Source of the DNA: Nocardiopsis sp. JB363
GTDB lineage: Bacteria; Actinomycetota; Actinomycetes; Streptosporangiales; Streptosporangiaceae
Direction: 5' to 3'
Assembly (NCBI RefSeq): GCF_900143625.1
Contig: NZ_FRFF01000178.1
Location: 17,425 to 81,424, forward strand
DNA: 64,000 nucleotides
Part shown: piece by piece, positions 25,343 through 34,511 of the stretch
Numbering within the stretch: position 1 is the stretch's first letter
Layout: each line of letters opens with the position of its first letter
Made by a program: the position numbers and the translations under genes
The notes under the pieces: generated by a model
What the model was told of the DNA's origin: nothing
What the model saw: the letters and a program-made list of their open reading frames with translations, nothing else
Database searches by the model: none

Positions 25343-25789
25343 CTAGGCGCCGGCGATGTCCAGCTTGATCGGGGCGGAGACCTCAGGGTGCAGGCGGACC
25401 TGGACCTTGTAGGCACCGACCGACTTGATCGGGTTCTTGATCTCGATGCGGCGCTTGTCCAGCTCCGGGCCACCGGCGGCCTTGACGGCCTCGACGATGT
25501 CCGCGGGCGTGACCGAACCGAACAGACGACCACCCTGACCGGCGCGCTGCTTGAGCTGCACGTTCAGAGCGCTGACCCGGCCGGCGACCTGCTGGGCCTC
25601 GTCCAGGGTGCGGATGTCACGCGCCTTGCGGGCACGCTGGATCAGGTCGATCTGCTTCTGCCCACCACGGGTCCACCGAATGGCGACCCCACGGGGGAGC
25701 AGGTAGTTGCGTCCGTAACCGTTCTTCACCTCGACGACATCGCCGGGGGCTCCGAGACCGTTGACCTCGTGGGTCAAAATCAGCTTCAC
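25343..25789 (-). CDS. rplI: 50S ribosomal protein bL9
   Basis: 148 aa, normal length. The N-terminal domain MKLILTHEVNGLGAPGDVVEVKNGYGRNYLLPRGVA binds 23S rRNA. A long connecting helix and the C-terminal domain (GRLFGSVTPADIVEAV, KSVGAYKVQVRLHPEV) follow. GTG 25789 has GGGAGG 8 nt upstream. Last gene of the rpsF operon. Confidence 0.98.
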   Translation of the reverse strand: MKLILTHEVNGLGAPGDVVEVKNGYGRNYLLPRGVAIRWTRGGQKQIDLIQRARKARDIRTLDEAQQVAGRVSALNVQLKQRAGQGGRLFGSVTPADIVEAVKAAGGPELDKRRIEIKNPIKSVGAYKVQVRLHPEVSAPIKLDIAGA

Positions 25790-25816
25790 GACAAAAACCT
25801 CCCTCGGATATCGCCG

Positions 25817-26053
25817 CTAGCGAGCGGTGCTGGTGTAGGGCAGAAGGGCCACCTCGCGCGCGTTCTTGATCGCGGTCGCGACGTCGCGCTGGTGCTGGGT
25901 GCAGTTGCCGGTCACCCGACGAGCACGGATCTTGCCGCGCTCGGAGATGAACTTACGGAGAAGCGTGGTGTCCTTGTAGTCGATGTAGGACTGCTTCTCC
26001 TGGCAGAAGAGGCAAACCTTCTTCTTGGGCTTGCGCGCTGGGGGCTTAGCCAT
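25817..26053 (-). CDS. rpsR: 30S ribosomal protein bS18
   Basis: 78 aa. Core IDYKDTTLLRKFISERGKI and ARRVTGNCTQHQRDVATAIKNAREVALLPY. The cysteine pair CLFC plus the later GNC resemble the Cys-containing (C+) S18 form of actinobacteria rather than the zinc-independent paralogue. ATG 26053 follows AGAAGGAG, and an upstream in-frame extension is ignored. Confidence 0.97.
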   Translation of the reverse strand: MAKPPARKPKKKVCLFCQEKQSYIDYKDTTLLRKFISERGKIRARRVTGNCTQHQRDVATAIKNAREVALLPYTSTAR

Positions 26054-26171
26054 CGTGGTGCTCCTTCTCAAGAGCCCCGGGGTCCACCCGGGGATGGGCT
26101 GGGACATGGAAAGTGTGACTCGGTGCCGCTAGGGACACCGTGTCGGGTGTTACGTGGGCCGTGGAGCCGTA

Positions 26172-26771
26172 CTAGAACGGGGGCTCGTCGGAGAATCCTC
26201 CGCCGCCGCCACCGCCGAAGCCGCCACCACCACCGCCGCCTCCGTTGGTCGCCCACGGGTCGTCGGCGGGAGGACCGCTGCGGCCGCCCTGGCCGCCCTG
26301 CGGACCACCGAAGCCGCCGCCCTGGTTCCCGTAGCCGCCGCCCTGCTGGGGCTGACCGCCACCGAAACCGCCACCACCGCCACCGCCGAAGCCGCCGCCA
26401 CCCTGGCGCTGCGTCTTCGTCACCTTCGCGGTGGCGCTACGCAGAGCCGGGCCGACCTCCTCGACGTCGATCTCGTAGACGGTCCGCTTCTCGCCCTCGC
26501 GGGTCTCGAAGGAACGCTGCTTCAGACGGCCCTGCACGATGACGCGCATGCCGCGCTGAAGAGTCTCCGCCACGTTCTCCGCGTACTGCCGCCAGACACT
26601 GCAGGTGAGGAACATGGACTCGCCGTCTTTCCACTCCCCCGACTGGCGGTCGAAGGTGCGGGGCGTCGAGGCCACACGGAAGCTGGCGACTGCGGCTCCA
26701 CTGTTAGTGAAGCGCAGTTCAGGGTCGTCGACGAGGTTGCCGACGAGCGTGATCTGGGTTTCGCCTGCCAT
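26172..26771 (-). CDS. ssb: Single-stranded DNA-binding protein
   Basis: 199 aa. The OB fold spans residues 1-110 (ITLVGNLVDDPELRFTNSG, FLTCSVWRQYAENVAETLQRG). A Gly/Gln-rich flexible linker and the acidic partner-binding tip DEPPF follow. Second gene of the rpsF operon, as in most bacteria. ATG 26771. Confidence 0.97.
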   Translation of the reverse strand: MAGETQITLVGNLVDDPELRFTNSGAAVASFRVASTPRTFDRQSGEWKDGESMFLTCSVWRQYAENVAETLQRGMRVIVQGRLKQRSFETREGEKRTVYEIDVEEVGPALRSATAKVTKTQRQGGGGFGGGGGGGFGGGQPQQGGGYGNQGGGFGGPQGGQGGRSGPPADDPWATNGGGGGGGGFGGGGGGGFSDEPPF

Positions 26772-26888
26772 GGATCGGCTCCGGTTCGAGATAGTTCGGA
26801 TCAGGCGGTTACGCCTGGTCCCCGCATCATCCCTGTCGCCTAGGACAAAACGAACGGGCGGGGATCAGAGGGACGGGCACCGAAGTGC

Positions 26889-27179
26889 CTAGTGAACCTC
26901 GGGGCGCAGAACCTTGGTCCGGAGCACGGCCTCGGCGATGCCGAACTGGCGGTTGAGCTCCTTGACCGTGGCGGTCTTGGCGGTCAGGTCGATGACCGCG
27001 TAGATGCCCTCGGAGTTCTTCTCGATGTCGTAGGCGAGGCGACGCTTGCCCCAGATCTCCGTCTTCTCGACCGAGCCGCCGTCCTCGCGGACGACGTTCA
27101 GGAAGTTCTCCAGCGACGGGGCGACGGAGCGCTCGTCGAGGTTCGGGTCGAGGATGACCATGATTTCGTAACGACGCAT
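26889..27179 (-). CDS. rpsF: 30S ribosomal protein bS6
   Basis: 96 aa, normal length: MRRYEIMVILDPNLDERSVA, KTEIWGKRRLAYDIEKNSEGIY, LNRQFGIAEAVLRTKV. It partners with bS18, encoded two genes downstream. The start at ATG 27179 has GAGGAGGA about 11 nt upstream. First gene of the operon. Confidence 0.98.
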   Translation of the reverse strand: MRRYEIMVILDPNLDERSVAPSLENFLNVVREDGGSVEKTEIWGKRRLAYDIEKNSEGIYAVIDLTAKTATVKELNRQFGIAEAVLRTKVLRPEVH

Positions 27180-27393
27180 AGGCGTACGTTCCTCCTCTGG
27201 ACTGTCGCGGCCATGGAATCTCCATGGCAGGAGGGCAGGAGCCCGGGGTCTCACCGTCCCGATCGGACCGGGGGCGCACCACACGGACTCTGAGCCATAC
27301 GGGAGGAGAGTTTACCAGCAGCCGAATACCACCTGGGCTGACTCCTGGAAGCTCCGGACACACCCGACGGCGGATCGACGTCCCGAAACACGA

Positions 27394-27437
27394 ACGGGGC
27401 CGGTGCCCGAGGTTCTTCCCTCTGGCACCGGCCCCGT
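27394..27437 (-). terminator. Terminator of the class A PBP gene
   Basis: Perfect 14-bp stem ACGGGGCCGGTGCC/GGCACCGGCCCCGT with a 16-nt loop, 34 bp past the PBP stop codon. Confidence 0.65.
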
Positions 27438-27470
27438 GAACCGGCGGCGGACCACCCGTTCAGTCCCGGG

Positions 27471-30380
27471 TCACTCCCTGGGCCTGATCAGGCTGTTGTT
27501 GCCCTGGTTCTGCTGCTCGTTATCGCCCGGCTGTCCGGGCATGGTGGGTTCCTCTTCCTCGCAGTCGTCCTGGTGCGGCCAGGGACCGCAGTCCTCCGGC
27601 TCCTCGGGCTGCTCGGTCTGCTCACAGGTCGGGTCCAGAGGATCACAGTCCTCGGGTGGCTCCTCGGTCTCGCACGAGGGGTCCCGCGGGTCGCATTCCG
27701 GTTCGCTGGGCTCCTCGCTGGGTTCCTCGCTCGGCTCCTCCTCTTCCTCCGGTGTCTCACTCGGAGTGGGAGTGGGCAGGTAGCTCATGTCCTCACCGAC
27801 CCACTGGGGTTCGGGGAACTGCTGGTGCTCCTCGCCCTCCATGGCGCCCTCCATGAAGGCCTTCCAGACCTTCGCGGAGGTGGTACCGCCGTAGACGTCA
27901 CCGAGTTCGGCGCCGAAGTCGAGCGGGTCGCCCTGGGCCCGACTCAGTCCCACCGCGGCCGTCAGCTGCGGCGTGTATCCCACGAACCAGGCCGAGACCG
28001 CGTCGGAGGAGGTACCGGTCTTGCCCGCCACGGGGCGGCCGTCGGACAGAGCCGCGTTACCGGCACCACCTTCGAGGACCGCCTGCTGCATGGCGTAGGT
28101 GGCGTCGGCGGCGACCGCTTCGCTGAGGACCTCCTCGCCGGCCTCGATCTGCTCCGAGTCGTCGGGGGTGAGCACCGTCCCGTCGGCGGTCTGCAGTTCG
28201 GTGACCATGTGGGCGGGGAAGTGCCGCCCCTCGGCCGCGAAGGTGGAATAGCCACTGGCCATGTCGAGCGAGTTCACCTGGTGTGTGCCCAGGGCGACCA
28301 GCGGACCGACGGTGGACGTGGTCTGCCGGTCCGGGTGCACGCCCATCTCGACCGCCAACTCATCGACCCGGGACTCGCCGACCTCGATGGCCAGTTCCAC
28401 GTAGCTGGTGTTGACCGAGTCCGCGGTGGACTGGATGAGGTCGACCTCGCCATAGTCGACGTCGCCGGAGTTGTTCACCGGGCTGGCCAGACCGGGGAAC
28501 TCGCGTCCGTTGTCCCCGTTGAACTGGCTGCGCAGACCGATGCCGTCGGACAGAGCGCGAGCCAGCACGTAGGGCTTGTACGCCGAACCCGCCTGGGTCT
28601 GGTGGACCAGGGAATTGTTGATCACCGTGGTGACGTCGGAACCACCGTTGAAGGCGACGATCCTCCCGGTGGTGGGTTCCACCGCGGTGAGACCGTGCAT
28701 GGTGTCATCGGCGGCGCTCTCGGGCAGGACGCTGAACGCCTCTTCGGCCGCGGTCATCAGTTCCGGGTCGAGGGAGGTCTTGATGACCAGGCCCTGGGTC
28801 GCGATGTCGGCGCCGGTGATGCCCGATCCCTCGTAACGCCGTTCTACCTCGTTGATCACGGCCTGCCGGACGTACCCGAGCCGGGGGTCACCCTCCGTCT
28901 CCTCGGGGTTGTAGTCGACCCTCTCCGGGATCTCCAGGGCTTCGGCCTCGGCTCGGGGAAGACCGCGTTCGCCGTCGGTCTCCTCGTGCATCAGGGCCAG
29001 CTGTTCCTGGACGTAGGGCCAGCGTTCGTCGTTGAGGTAGGTCTCGGTCCAGGAACCCTCTTCGGGGTTCTCGAAGTTGCTGGGCATCTGGATGATGAGG
29101 CCCAGGAAGGCGCCCTCGGCACTGTCGAGGTCGCTCACGCTCTTGTCGAAGTACTTCTGCGCGGCCATCTCGATACCGGAGGCACCACGGCCGAAGTAGA
29201 TCGTGTTGAGGTAGATCGTGAGGATCTCGTCGTGCTCGACCTGCTGGCTGAGCTTGATCGAGATGAAGATCTCACGGACCTTGCGGGTCAGCGGCTCTTC
29301 GCCCTGCAGGTCGTTGTAGTAGCCACGAGCCATCTGCTGGGTGATGGTCGAACCGCCGCCGGCCTCACCGCGGGAGAGCAGGGCGCGACCGATGCCCATG
29401 ACGTTGATGCCCGGGTCCTCGTAGAAGGTGCGCTGCTCGGCGGCGAGCACACCGTCGACGACCGTGGGCGGGATGTCCTCGCGCTGGACCGCGACGCGCT
29501 GGACGTCGCCGGTGGTGCTGGCGAGCTCGCCCTCCTCGTCGTCATCGGCGCCGGCCCAGTAGATCTGGGTGGCGGACATCTGGTTCTCGGCGTTCTCGTC
29601 CAACTCGTTGGCGTCGGGGGCCATGGAGTACAGGACCGCGAAGGCGGCCACGCCGCCGATGAACATCAGCCCGCAGAAGGCCAGCGCGGGTTTCCACGCC
29701 TTGGACATGAACCGCTTGAACCAGTGACGGTCGTCGGGCTCCTCCTCGCGGGAACGCCGACGTCCACCGCCACCACCACGGCCTCCGGCGCCTCCGGCGG
29801 CCCTGCTGCCTCTGCCTGGAGCGCGGCGGCCCTCGGAGCGGGAACCGTGTTCGCGTTCGCGGGGGTCCCGAGGGCCGGATCCGGCCCTGCGACGCCCGCC
29901 TGCTCGCGGGTCGTCGGGGCGACGACGGGGACGGTCACCATCCTCGGGGCGGCGTCGCCTGCTCTCGTCCTGGCCGCGACGCGAGCCCTCGGCACCCTCT
30001 GGTGGCCGGCGACGGGGACGCTCACCGTCCTCAGGGCGGCGTCGCGGACGCTCACCGTCTTCGGGACGGCGACGCCGTTCTCCCTCGGGGCGCTGGGGTC
30101 GGCCGCCTTCGGCGCGACGGCGTCCGCCCTCGGGGCGCGGACGTCCTTCGGCGCGGGCTCCGGCCTCGGGCGGGCGCGATTCACGTGGGGGGCTTTTCTC
30201 GTCACCGCTCCCCCAGAAACCTCCGCCGTCCTCGGGTTCGGATCGGCGACGGCCGCCGGCACGCTCTTCCCGGGGCGGGCCCTCGGCCCTACGCCTTCCG
30301 CCGTCACCGCGCGGACCGTCGCCCGGGCCATCGGCCCGGCGACGGCCGCCATCGGCACTCCGTCGTCGTTCGGTACTCAC
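27471..30380 (-). CDS. Class A penicillin-binding protein (bifunctional glycosyltransferase/transpeptidase)
   Basis: 969-aa peptidoglycan synthase. Residues 1-230 are a cytoplasmic Arg/Glu/Pro-rich tail with repeated RPRRRPEDGE units. A membrane span lies at about 231-251. The GT51 domain has the catalytic Glu in AAEQRTFYEDPG and GGSTITQQMARGYY. The transpeptidase has SAYK (599-602), SVN (655-657) and KTG (787-789). The last ~100 residues are Pro/Glu-rich with six cysteines arranged in CDPRDPSC and CDPLDPTC motifs, exported and probably disulfide-bonded. GTG 30380 follows GAGGACC. A 5' leader with a long-range inverted repeat precedes it. Confidence 0.93.
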   Translation of the reverse strand: MSTERRRSADGGRRRADGPGDGPRGDGGRRRAEGPPREERAGGRRRSEPEDGGGFWGSGDEKSPPRESRPPEAGARAEGRPRPEGGRRRAEGGRPQRPEGERRRRPEDGERPRRRPEDGERPRRRPPEGAEGSRRGQDESRRRRPEDGDRPRRRPDDPRAGGRRRAGSGPRDPREREHGSRSEGRRAPGRGSRAAGGAGGRGGGGGRRRSREEEPDDRHWFKRFMSKAWKPALAFCGLMFIGGVAAFAVLYSMAPDANELDENAENQMSATQIYWAGADDDEEGELASTTGDVQRVAVQREDIPPTVVDGVLAAEQRTFYEDPGINVMGIGRALLSRGEAGGGSTITQQMARGYYNDLQGEEPLTRKVREIFISIKLSQQVEHDEILTIYLNTIYFGRGASGIEMAAQKYFDKSVSDLDSAEGAFLGLIIQMPSNFENPEEGSWTETYLNDERWPYVQEQLALMHEETDGERGLPRAEAEALEIPERVDYNPEETEGDPRLGYVRQAVINEVERRYEGSGITGADIATQGLVIKTSLDPELMTAAEEAFSVLPESAADDTMHGLTAVEPTTGRIVAFNGGSDVTTVINNSLVHQTQAGSAYKPYVLARALSDGIGLRSQFNGDNGREFPGLASPVNNSGDVDYGEVDLIQSTADSVNTSYVELAIEVGESRVDELAVEMGVHPDRQTTSTVGPLVALGTHQVNSLDMASGYSTFAAEGRHFPAHMVTELQTADGTVLTPDDSEQIEAGEEVLSEAVAADATYAMQQAVLEGGAGNAALSDGRPVAGKTGTSSDAVSAWFVGYTPQLTAAVGLSRAQGDPLDFGAELGDVYGGTTSAKVWKAFMEGAMEGEEHQQFPEPQWVGEDMSYLPTPTPSETPEEEEEPSEEPSEEPSEPECDPRDPSCETEEPPEDCDPLDPTCEQTEQPEEPEDCGPWPHQDDCEEEEPTMPGQPGDNEQQNQGNNSLIRPRE

Positions 30381-31240
30381 GTGGTCCTCGATTGCCTCTC
30401 ACGGCCGGTCGGCCTGACGATTCCTTGGTGGAAACGGGGGTCTGTCCCCCTGGGGGATCGGTGATTCGCGACCTGTAGCGGTGTACCGGCGGGGTTCTGG
30501 GCCGGCTCTGCCTGGTTTCCACCGCTGTTGCCTGTCGTTCAAGGCTTGATAAAGAGACGCCCAACCCCGGGCGCAGGTTTTCAACAGGTCGCGAAGACGT
30601 TGGCCGCTACTTCCTCCTGATCGTTGGCCTGCGGGTGCGCATCCCCTGCTCACCGGCGGTTTCGAGCCGGTGCGAACGTCGCCGCGGCGGTGGCTTCGTT
30701 CGGGGGTACTACCGGCCGCACACGCAAATCATGAGTCACGGTAGAGCGATCGAACGGTATTGCACAACCCACGCGCGAGGTTATCGCGCACTTCGACCGA
30801 GTTGTCACTTTGCGCCGGAATGGGGGAGTCTTCGCAGGTCACAGCACCTACCGCGGCCACTCGGCGGCTTGTGACGGCTATCACTCAAGTGAACAATCGT
30901 GGACATCGGCCCAGTTAGGGGCCGTGATGTGACATCACCGCGCGAGTTCTTCGGACCGCAGGACCTTCGCCTGTTCGATGTGGGACATGAGACCACTCAA
31001 GCGCCACATGACATGCGCTCTCACAGCGAAAGCGAAGATAGAGTCATAGCAGACAAACCAGCCAGACAAGCATAGTTCGCCCTCGTAGCCGACGGCCCTG
31101 AGGGGGAACAGATCCGCCGTGCGCGCTGCTGACCACAACGGAAACGAACGCAGGATGACGAGCCTTGGACCGCCGTCGGCCCGGGCCCGTCGCCGTGCGC
31201 TGTGGAATCCATGTTCGCGAAGAAGAAGGAGCAAGAACCA
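30381..31240. other. 860-bp non-coding region between PBP and ino1
   Basis: It holds the divergent promoters. A long-range inverted repeat, TTCGCGACCTGT (30465-30476) and ACAGGTCGCGAA (30584-30595), could fold the PBP leader. Nearer ino1 are GATGT-G-ACATC (30926-30936) and ATGT-GGG-ACAT (30978-30988). Several short frames exist, but none has a family match or a good ribosome site. Confidence 0.5.
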
Positions 31241-32311
31241 ATGGGTTCGGTACGTGTAGCCGTCGTGGGCGTCGGCAACTGTGCGGCGTCACTCGTCCAA
31301 GGCGTGCACTATTACAAGGACGCTGACCCGGAGGCCCGGGTCCCTGGTCTGATGCATGTCCAGTTCGGCTCGTACCACGTGCGCGACATCGAGTTCGTCG
31401 CCGCCTTCGACGTGGACGCCAAGAAGGTCGGCCACGACCTCGCCGACGCGATCGGCGCGAGTGAGAACAACACCGTCAAGATCTGCGACGTCCCGCCGAC
31501 CGGCGTGACCGTCATGCGCGGCCCGACCTACGACGGTCTGGGCCTGTACTACCGCGAGACGATCCAGGAGTCCTCCGAGGACGCCGTGGACGTGGTCGCC
31601 GCCCTCAAGGCGAGCAAGGCCGACGTCCTGGTCTCCTACCTCCCCGTGGGTTCGGAGGATGCCGACAAGTTCTACGCCCAGTGCGCCATCGACGCCGGTG
31701 TGGGCTTCGTCAACGCGCTCCCCGTGTTCATCGCCTCCGACCCCGAGTGGGCCGAGAAGTTCACCAAGGCCGGCGTCCCGATCGTCGGTGACGACATCAA
31801 GTCCCAGATCGGCGCGACCATCACCCACCGGGTGCTGTCCAAGCTGTTCGAGGACCGGGGCGTGGTCGTGGACCGCACCTACCAGCTGAACTTCGGCGGC
31901 AACATGGACTTCAAGAACATGTTGGAACGCGAGCGCCTGGAGTCCAAGAAGATCTCCAAGACCCAATCGGTCACCTCGCAGATCCCGCACGAGCTCAACG
32001 CCGGCGCGGTGCACATCGGTCCGTCGGACCACGTGCCGTGGCTGGACGACCGTAAGTGGGCGTACATCCGGTTGGAGGGGCGCGCGTTCGGTGACGTTCC
32101 GCTGAACCTGGAGTACAAGCTGGAGGTGTGGGACTCCCCCAACTCCGCCGGCATCATCATCGACGCGGTCCGCGCCGTGAAGATCGCCAAGGACCGCGGC
32201 ATCGGAGGCCCGATCCTGGCTCCCTCCTCGTACTTCATGAAGTCGCCTCCGGAGCAGTACAGCGACGCCGAGGCCCACGACGCGGTGGAACAGTTCATCA
32301 AGGGCGAGTGA
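31241..32311 (+). CDS. ino1: Inositol-3-phosphate synthase
   Basis: 356 aa, NAD-dependent cyclization of glucose-6-phosphate to inositol-3-phosphate, feeding phosphatidylinositol and mycothiol. N-terminal Rossmann motif VAVVGVGNCAASLVQG, catalytic-region GDDIKSQIGATITHRVL and NFGGNMDFKNM, and SSYFMKSPPEQ at the end. ATG 31241 is chosen over an in-frame ATG 13 codons upstream because AAGAAGGAG lies 9 nt before it and the family starts with GSVRVAVVG. The upstream ATGT/ACAT dyads could bind a PadR-type regulator, but none is encoded alongside. Confidence 0.96.
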   Translation: MGSVRVAVVGVGNCAASLVQGVHYYKDADPEARVPGLMHVQFGSYHVRDIEFVAAFDVDAKKVGHDLADAIGASENNTVKICDVPPTGVTVMRGPTYDGLGLYYRETIQESSEDAVDVVAALKASKADVLVSYLPVGSEDADKFYAQCAIDAGVGFVNALPVFIASDPEWAEKFTKAGVPIVGDDIKSQIGATITHRVLSKLFEDRGVVVDRTYQLNFGGNMDFKNMLERERLESKKISKTQSVTSQIPHELNAGAVHIGPSDHVPWLDDRKWAYIRLEGRAFGDVPLNLEYKLEVWDSPNSAGIIIDAVRAVKIAKDRGIGGPILAPSSYFMKSPPEQYSDAEAHDAVEQFIKGE

Positions 32312-32389
32312 CAAGAGGCTCCGCCCGGGGCCGCACCGGTCCCGGGCGCCGCACTCTCTCCCGCCTCCCCCGCGCACGGTGGGCTCTCC

Positions 32390-32395
32390 TATTCT
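32390..32395 (+). promoter_or_regulatory. -10 element placing the MFS gene on a leaderless transcript
   Basis: TATTCT lies 6 nt before GTG 32402, so transcription would start on the initiation codon. No Shine-Dalgarno is present. Confidence 0.4.
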
Positions 32396-32401
32396 TGACG
32401 A

Positions 32402-33697
32402 GTGTCCTTCTTCGGTGATCTGCGCGCGGTCCTCCAGGGATCCCGGTTCCGCCGGCTGTTCGGTACCCGGTTGGTCTCGCAGTTCTCCGACGGGATCTAC
32501 CAGGCCGGGCTGGCCGGCTTCGTCTTCTTCAACCCCGAACAGCACACCGGTGCCGGAGAGGTCGCCGCGGCCTTCGCCGTACTGCTCCTGCCCTTCTCCG
32601 TGGTCGCCCCGTTCGCCGGGGTCCTCATCGACCGGTGGCCCCGCCGGCAGGTCCTGTTGCTGTCGTCGGTGCTCAAGGCCGTCCTGGCCACGGTGACCGC
32701 GTTCCTGGTCGCGAACGGTGAAGGACCCGCGTTCTTCGTCGCGGCGCTCCTGGTGCTGAGCGTCAACCGCTTCTTCCTCTCTGGTCTCTCCGCCGGGCTG
32801 CCCTACGTGGTGTCCCGCGACAAGCTCATGATGGCCAACGCGGTCACCCCCACCTGTGGCACCGTCGCCAGTTCCCTCGGGACCGGTGTAGGGCTCGCCA
32901 TCGGGATGATGGGCGGTGAACGGGCCCTGGGCACCGGGGTGATCCTGTTCGTGGCCGCGTTGGGCTTCGCCGGGGCCGCCCTGGTCTCGCTCACCCTGCG
33001 CTACCGGGAGCTGGGACCGCATCTGGAGGGGGAGCCCGAAGTGGTCCGGGAGGCCCTCGGCAACGTGATGCACGGCATGGTCTCCGGGGTCCGGCACATC
33101 TGGGAACGGGTCCCGGTGCGCGCCGCCCTGCTCACCATCGGCGGTCATCGGGTCCTGTTCGGCATCTCCAGCCTGGTGACCCTGCTGCTGTACAACAACA
33201 CCTTCACCGGAGGCGGGGTCGCCGGCCTGGCCGGGTTCTCCGTGTCCGCGGGGTTGCTCGCCCTCGGGTTCTTCCTGGGAGCCGTGGCCACACCGTCGGC
33301 GACCGCGCGGATCGGGGCGAGCGCCTGGATCGCCTCCCTGTTGGCGTCGGCCGCGGTCGCGCTGCTGGTGTTCGCGCTGCCCTTCTCCCCCACGCTGTTC
33401 CCGGTGGCCGCGTTCGTGCTCGGTTTCGTCTCCCAGGGGGTGAAGGTCACCGTCGACACGTTGGTTCAGCGACATGTCGACGATGCCTTCCGCGGCCGGG
33501 TCTTCTCCGTCTACGACGTGCTGTTCAACGCCACGTTCGTGCTGGGCGCGGCGCTGACCGCGGGGCTCGTTCCCCAGTCCGGGGTGAGCGTGCCGATCAT
33601 CACGGCGATGGTGTTGGCCTTCCTGTCCCTGAGCTGGGCCTGGGCCTCGCGAGCCCGCCGCCTGGGCCGCTCCGACGTGGAGCGCTCCGCCACCTGA
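32402..33697 (+). CDS. MFS transporter
   Basis: 431-aa protein with about 12 hydrophobic helices. The loop 2-3 signature is DRWPRRQVLLLSSV and the C-terminal half has RHVDDAFRGRVFSVYDVLFN, typical of small-molecule exporters of the MFS_3 type. It starts at GTG 32402, probably leaderless, 90 bp after ino1, so it may be read both from its own promoter and from ino1 read-through. Substrate unknown. Confidence 0.88.
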   Translation: MSFFGDLRAVLQGSRFRRLFGTRLVSQFSDGIYQAGLAGFVFFNPEQHTGAGEVAAAFAVLLLPFSVVAPFAGVLIDRWPRRQVLLLSSVLKAVLATVTAFLVANGEGPAFFVAALLVLSVNRFFLSGLSAGLPYVVSRDKLMMANAVTPTCGTVASSLGTGVGLAIGMMGGERALGTGVILFVAALGFAGAALVSLTLRYRELGPHLEGEPEVVREALGNVMHGMVSGVRHIWERVPVRAALLTIGGHRVLFGISSLVTLLLYNNTFTGGGVAGLAGFSVSAGLLALGFFLGAVATPSATARIGASAWIASLLASAAVALLVFALPFSPTLFPVAAFVLGFVSQGVKVTVDTLVQRHVDDAFRGRVFSVYDVLFNATFVLGAALTAGLVPQSGVSVPIITAMVLAFLSLSWAWASRARRLGRSDVERSAT

Positions 33698-33739
33698 GGT
33701 CGACGTGTCGACCCGTCGATACATCTATTCGTAATCAAA

Positions 33740-33773
33740 GAGTCACTTAATGTAGTGTCCCCCGCAGTGACTC
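33740..33773 (+). promoter_or_regulatory. Inverted repeat in the leader of the methyltransferase pseudogene
   Basis: GAGTCACT (33740-33747) and AGTGACTC (33766-33773) form perfect 8-bp arms around 18 nt, ending 21 bp before the start codon. Could be an operator or an mRNA hairpin. Confidence 0.45.
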
Positions 33774-33794
33774 ATCGACGAGGAGATGGCGACC

Positions 33795-34501
33795 ATGAGC
33801 GTCGGATACGGACTCGGCAACCCCTCCAGCGCCTTCGGGGCGCGCGGGGTCACCAAGAGGATCGGGGCGGTGTGCCGACAGCTTCCCACCCGCGGTGACC
33901 GGATGCTCGACGTCGGCTGCGGGGACGGCACCTACACGGTCGAACTCTCCGGGGGATACGTGAGGGTGGACGCCATCGACGTCGAACCCGCCCGTCTCGA
34001 AGCCTTCGCCGAGCGCATGGCGGGCACCGACCTGGAGAACCGGATCGGCCTGCACAAGATGTCGGCCGACTCCCTCGCCTTCGAATCCCGCACCTTCGAC
34101 CGGGTCACCGCGTTCGAGGTGCTCGAACACCTCGACCACCTGGAGGAGAGCCTCGCCGAGATCCAGCGGGTGCTCAAGCCCGGCGGAGCGTTCTCGCTGA
34201 CCACGCCCAACCGGTGGTTCCCGTTCGAGACGCACGGGGTCCTGTGGGGCGAACGGCGCCGTTCCTGCCGTGGGTGCGCCCACTGCACGATCGGATGTCG
34301 GACGCGCGGGCGTTCACCACCCAGGAGATGGGACGCCTGCTGCGCGACGCGGGGCTGCGGGTGCGCGCCATCGACTACCTCATGCCGCCGTTCGACCGCC
34401 GGATGCGGGCCCTCCAGCCCGTCTCGGACGGCTTGGAGGGCACCCCTGCACGGGTCTTCGGCATGGCGATGGCCATCACCGCCGTCAAACCGGGGTTGTG
34501 A
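33795..34501 (+). pseudogene. Class I SAM methyltransferase with apparent single-base frameshift
   Basis: Residues 1-~153 read MSVGYGLGNPSSAFGARGVT, SAM motif I MLDVGCGDGTYTVEL, FDRVTAFEVLEHLDH and LKPGGAFSLTTPNRWFPFETHG. At about 34256, in GAACGGCGCCG, the frame breaks, and the rest of the same family continues in the next frame (APFLPWVRPLHDRMSDARAF, TTQEMGRLLRDAGLRVRAID) to a TGA at 34501. Total length 707 nt is one base short of 236 codons, consistent with a 1-nt deletion or a sequencing error in a GC-rich run. The ATG at 33795 follows GAGGAG by 9 nt. Substrate unknown. Confidence 0.8.
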
Positions 34502-34511
34502 TGCCTCGTTC

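Noticed and set aside
27573..30464. Open frame of over 900 codons on the plus strand opposite the class A PBP gene
   Set aside because: Shadow of the PBP coding sequence. No ribosome site or recognisable motif.
30935..31234. Roughly 100-codon minus-strand frame upstream of ino1
   Set aside because: Lies in a promoter region, lacks a ribosome site and resembles no family.
31289..33724. Open frame of about 800 codons on the minus strand opposite ino1 and the MFS gene
   Set aside because: Gly/His/Val-rich composition typical of antisense reading of GC-biased codons.
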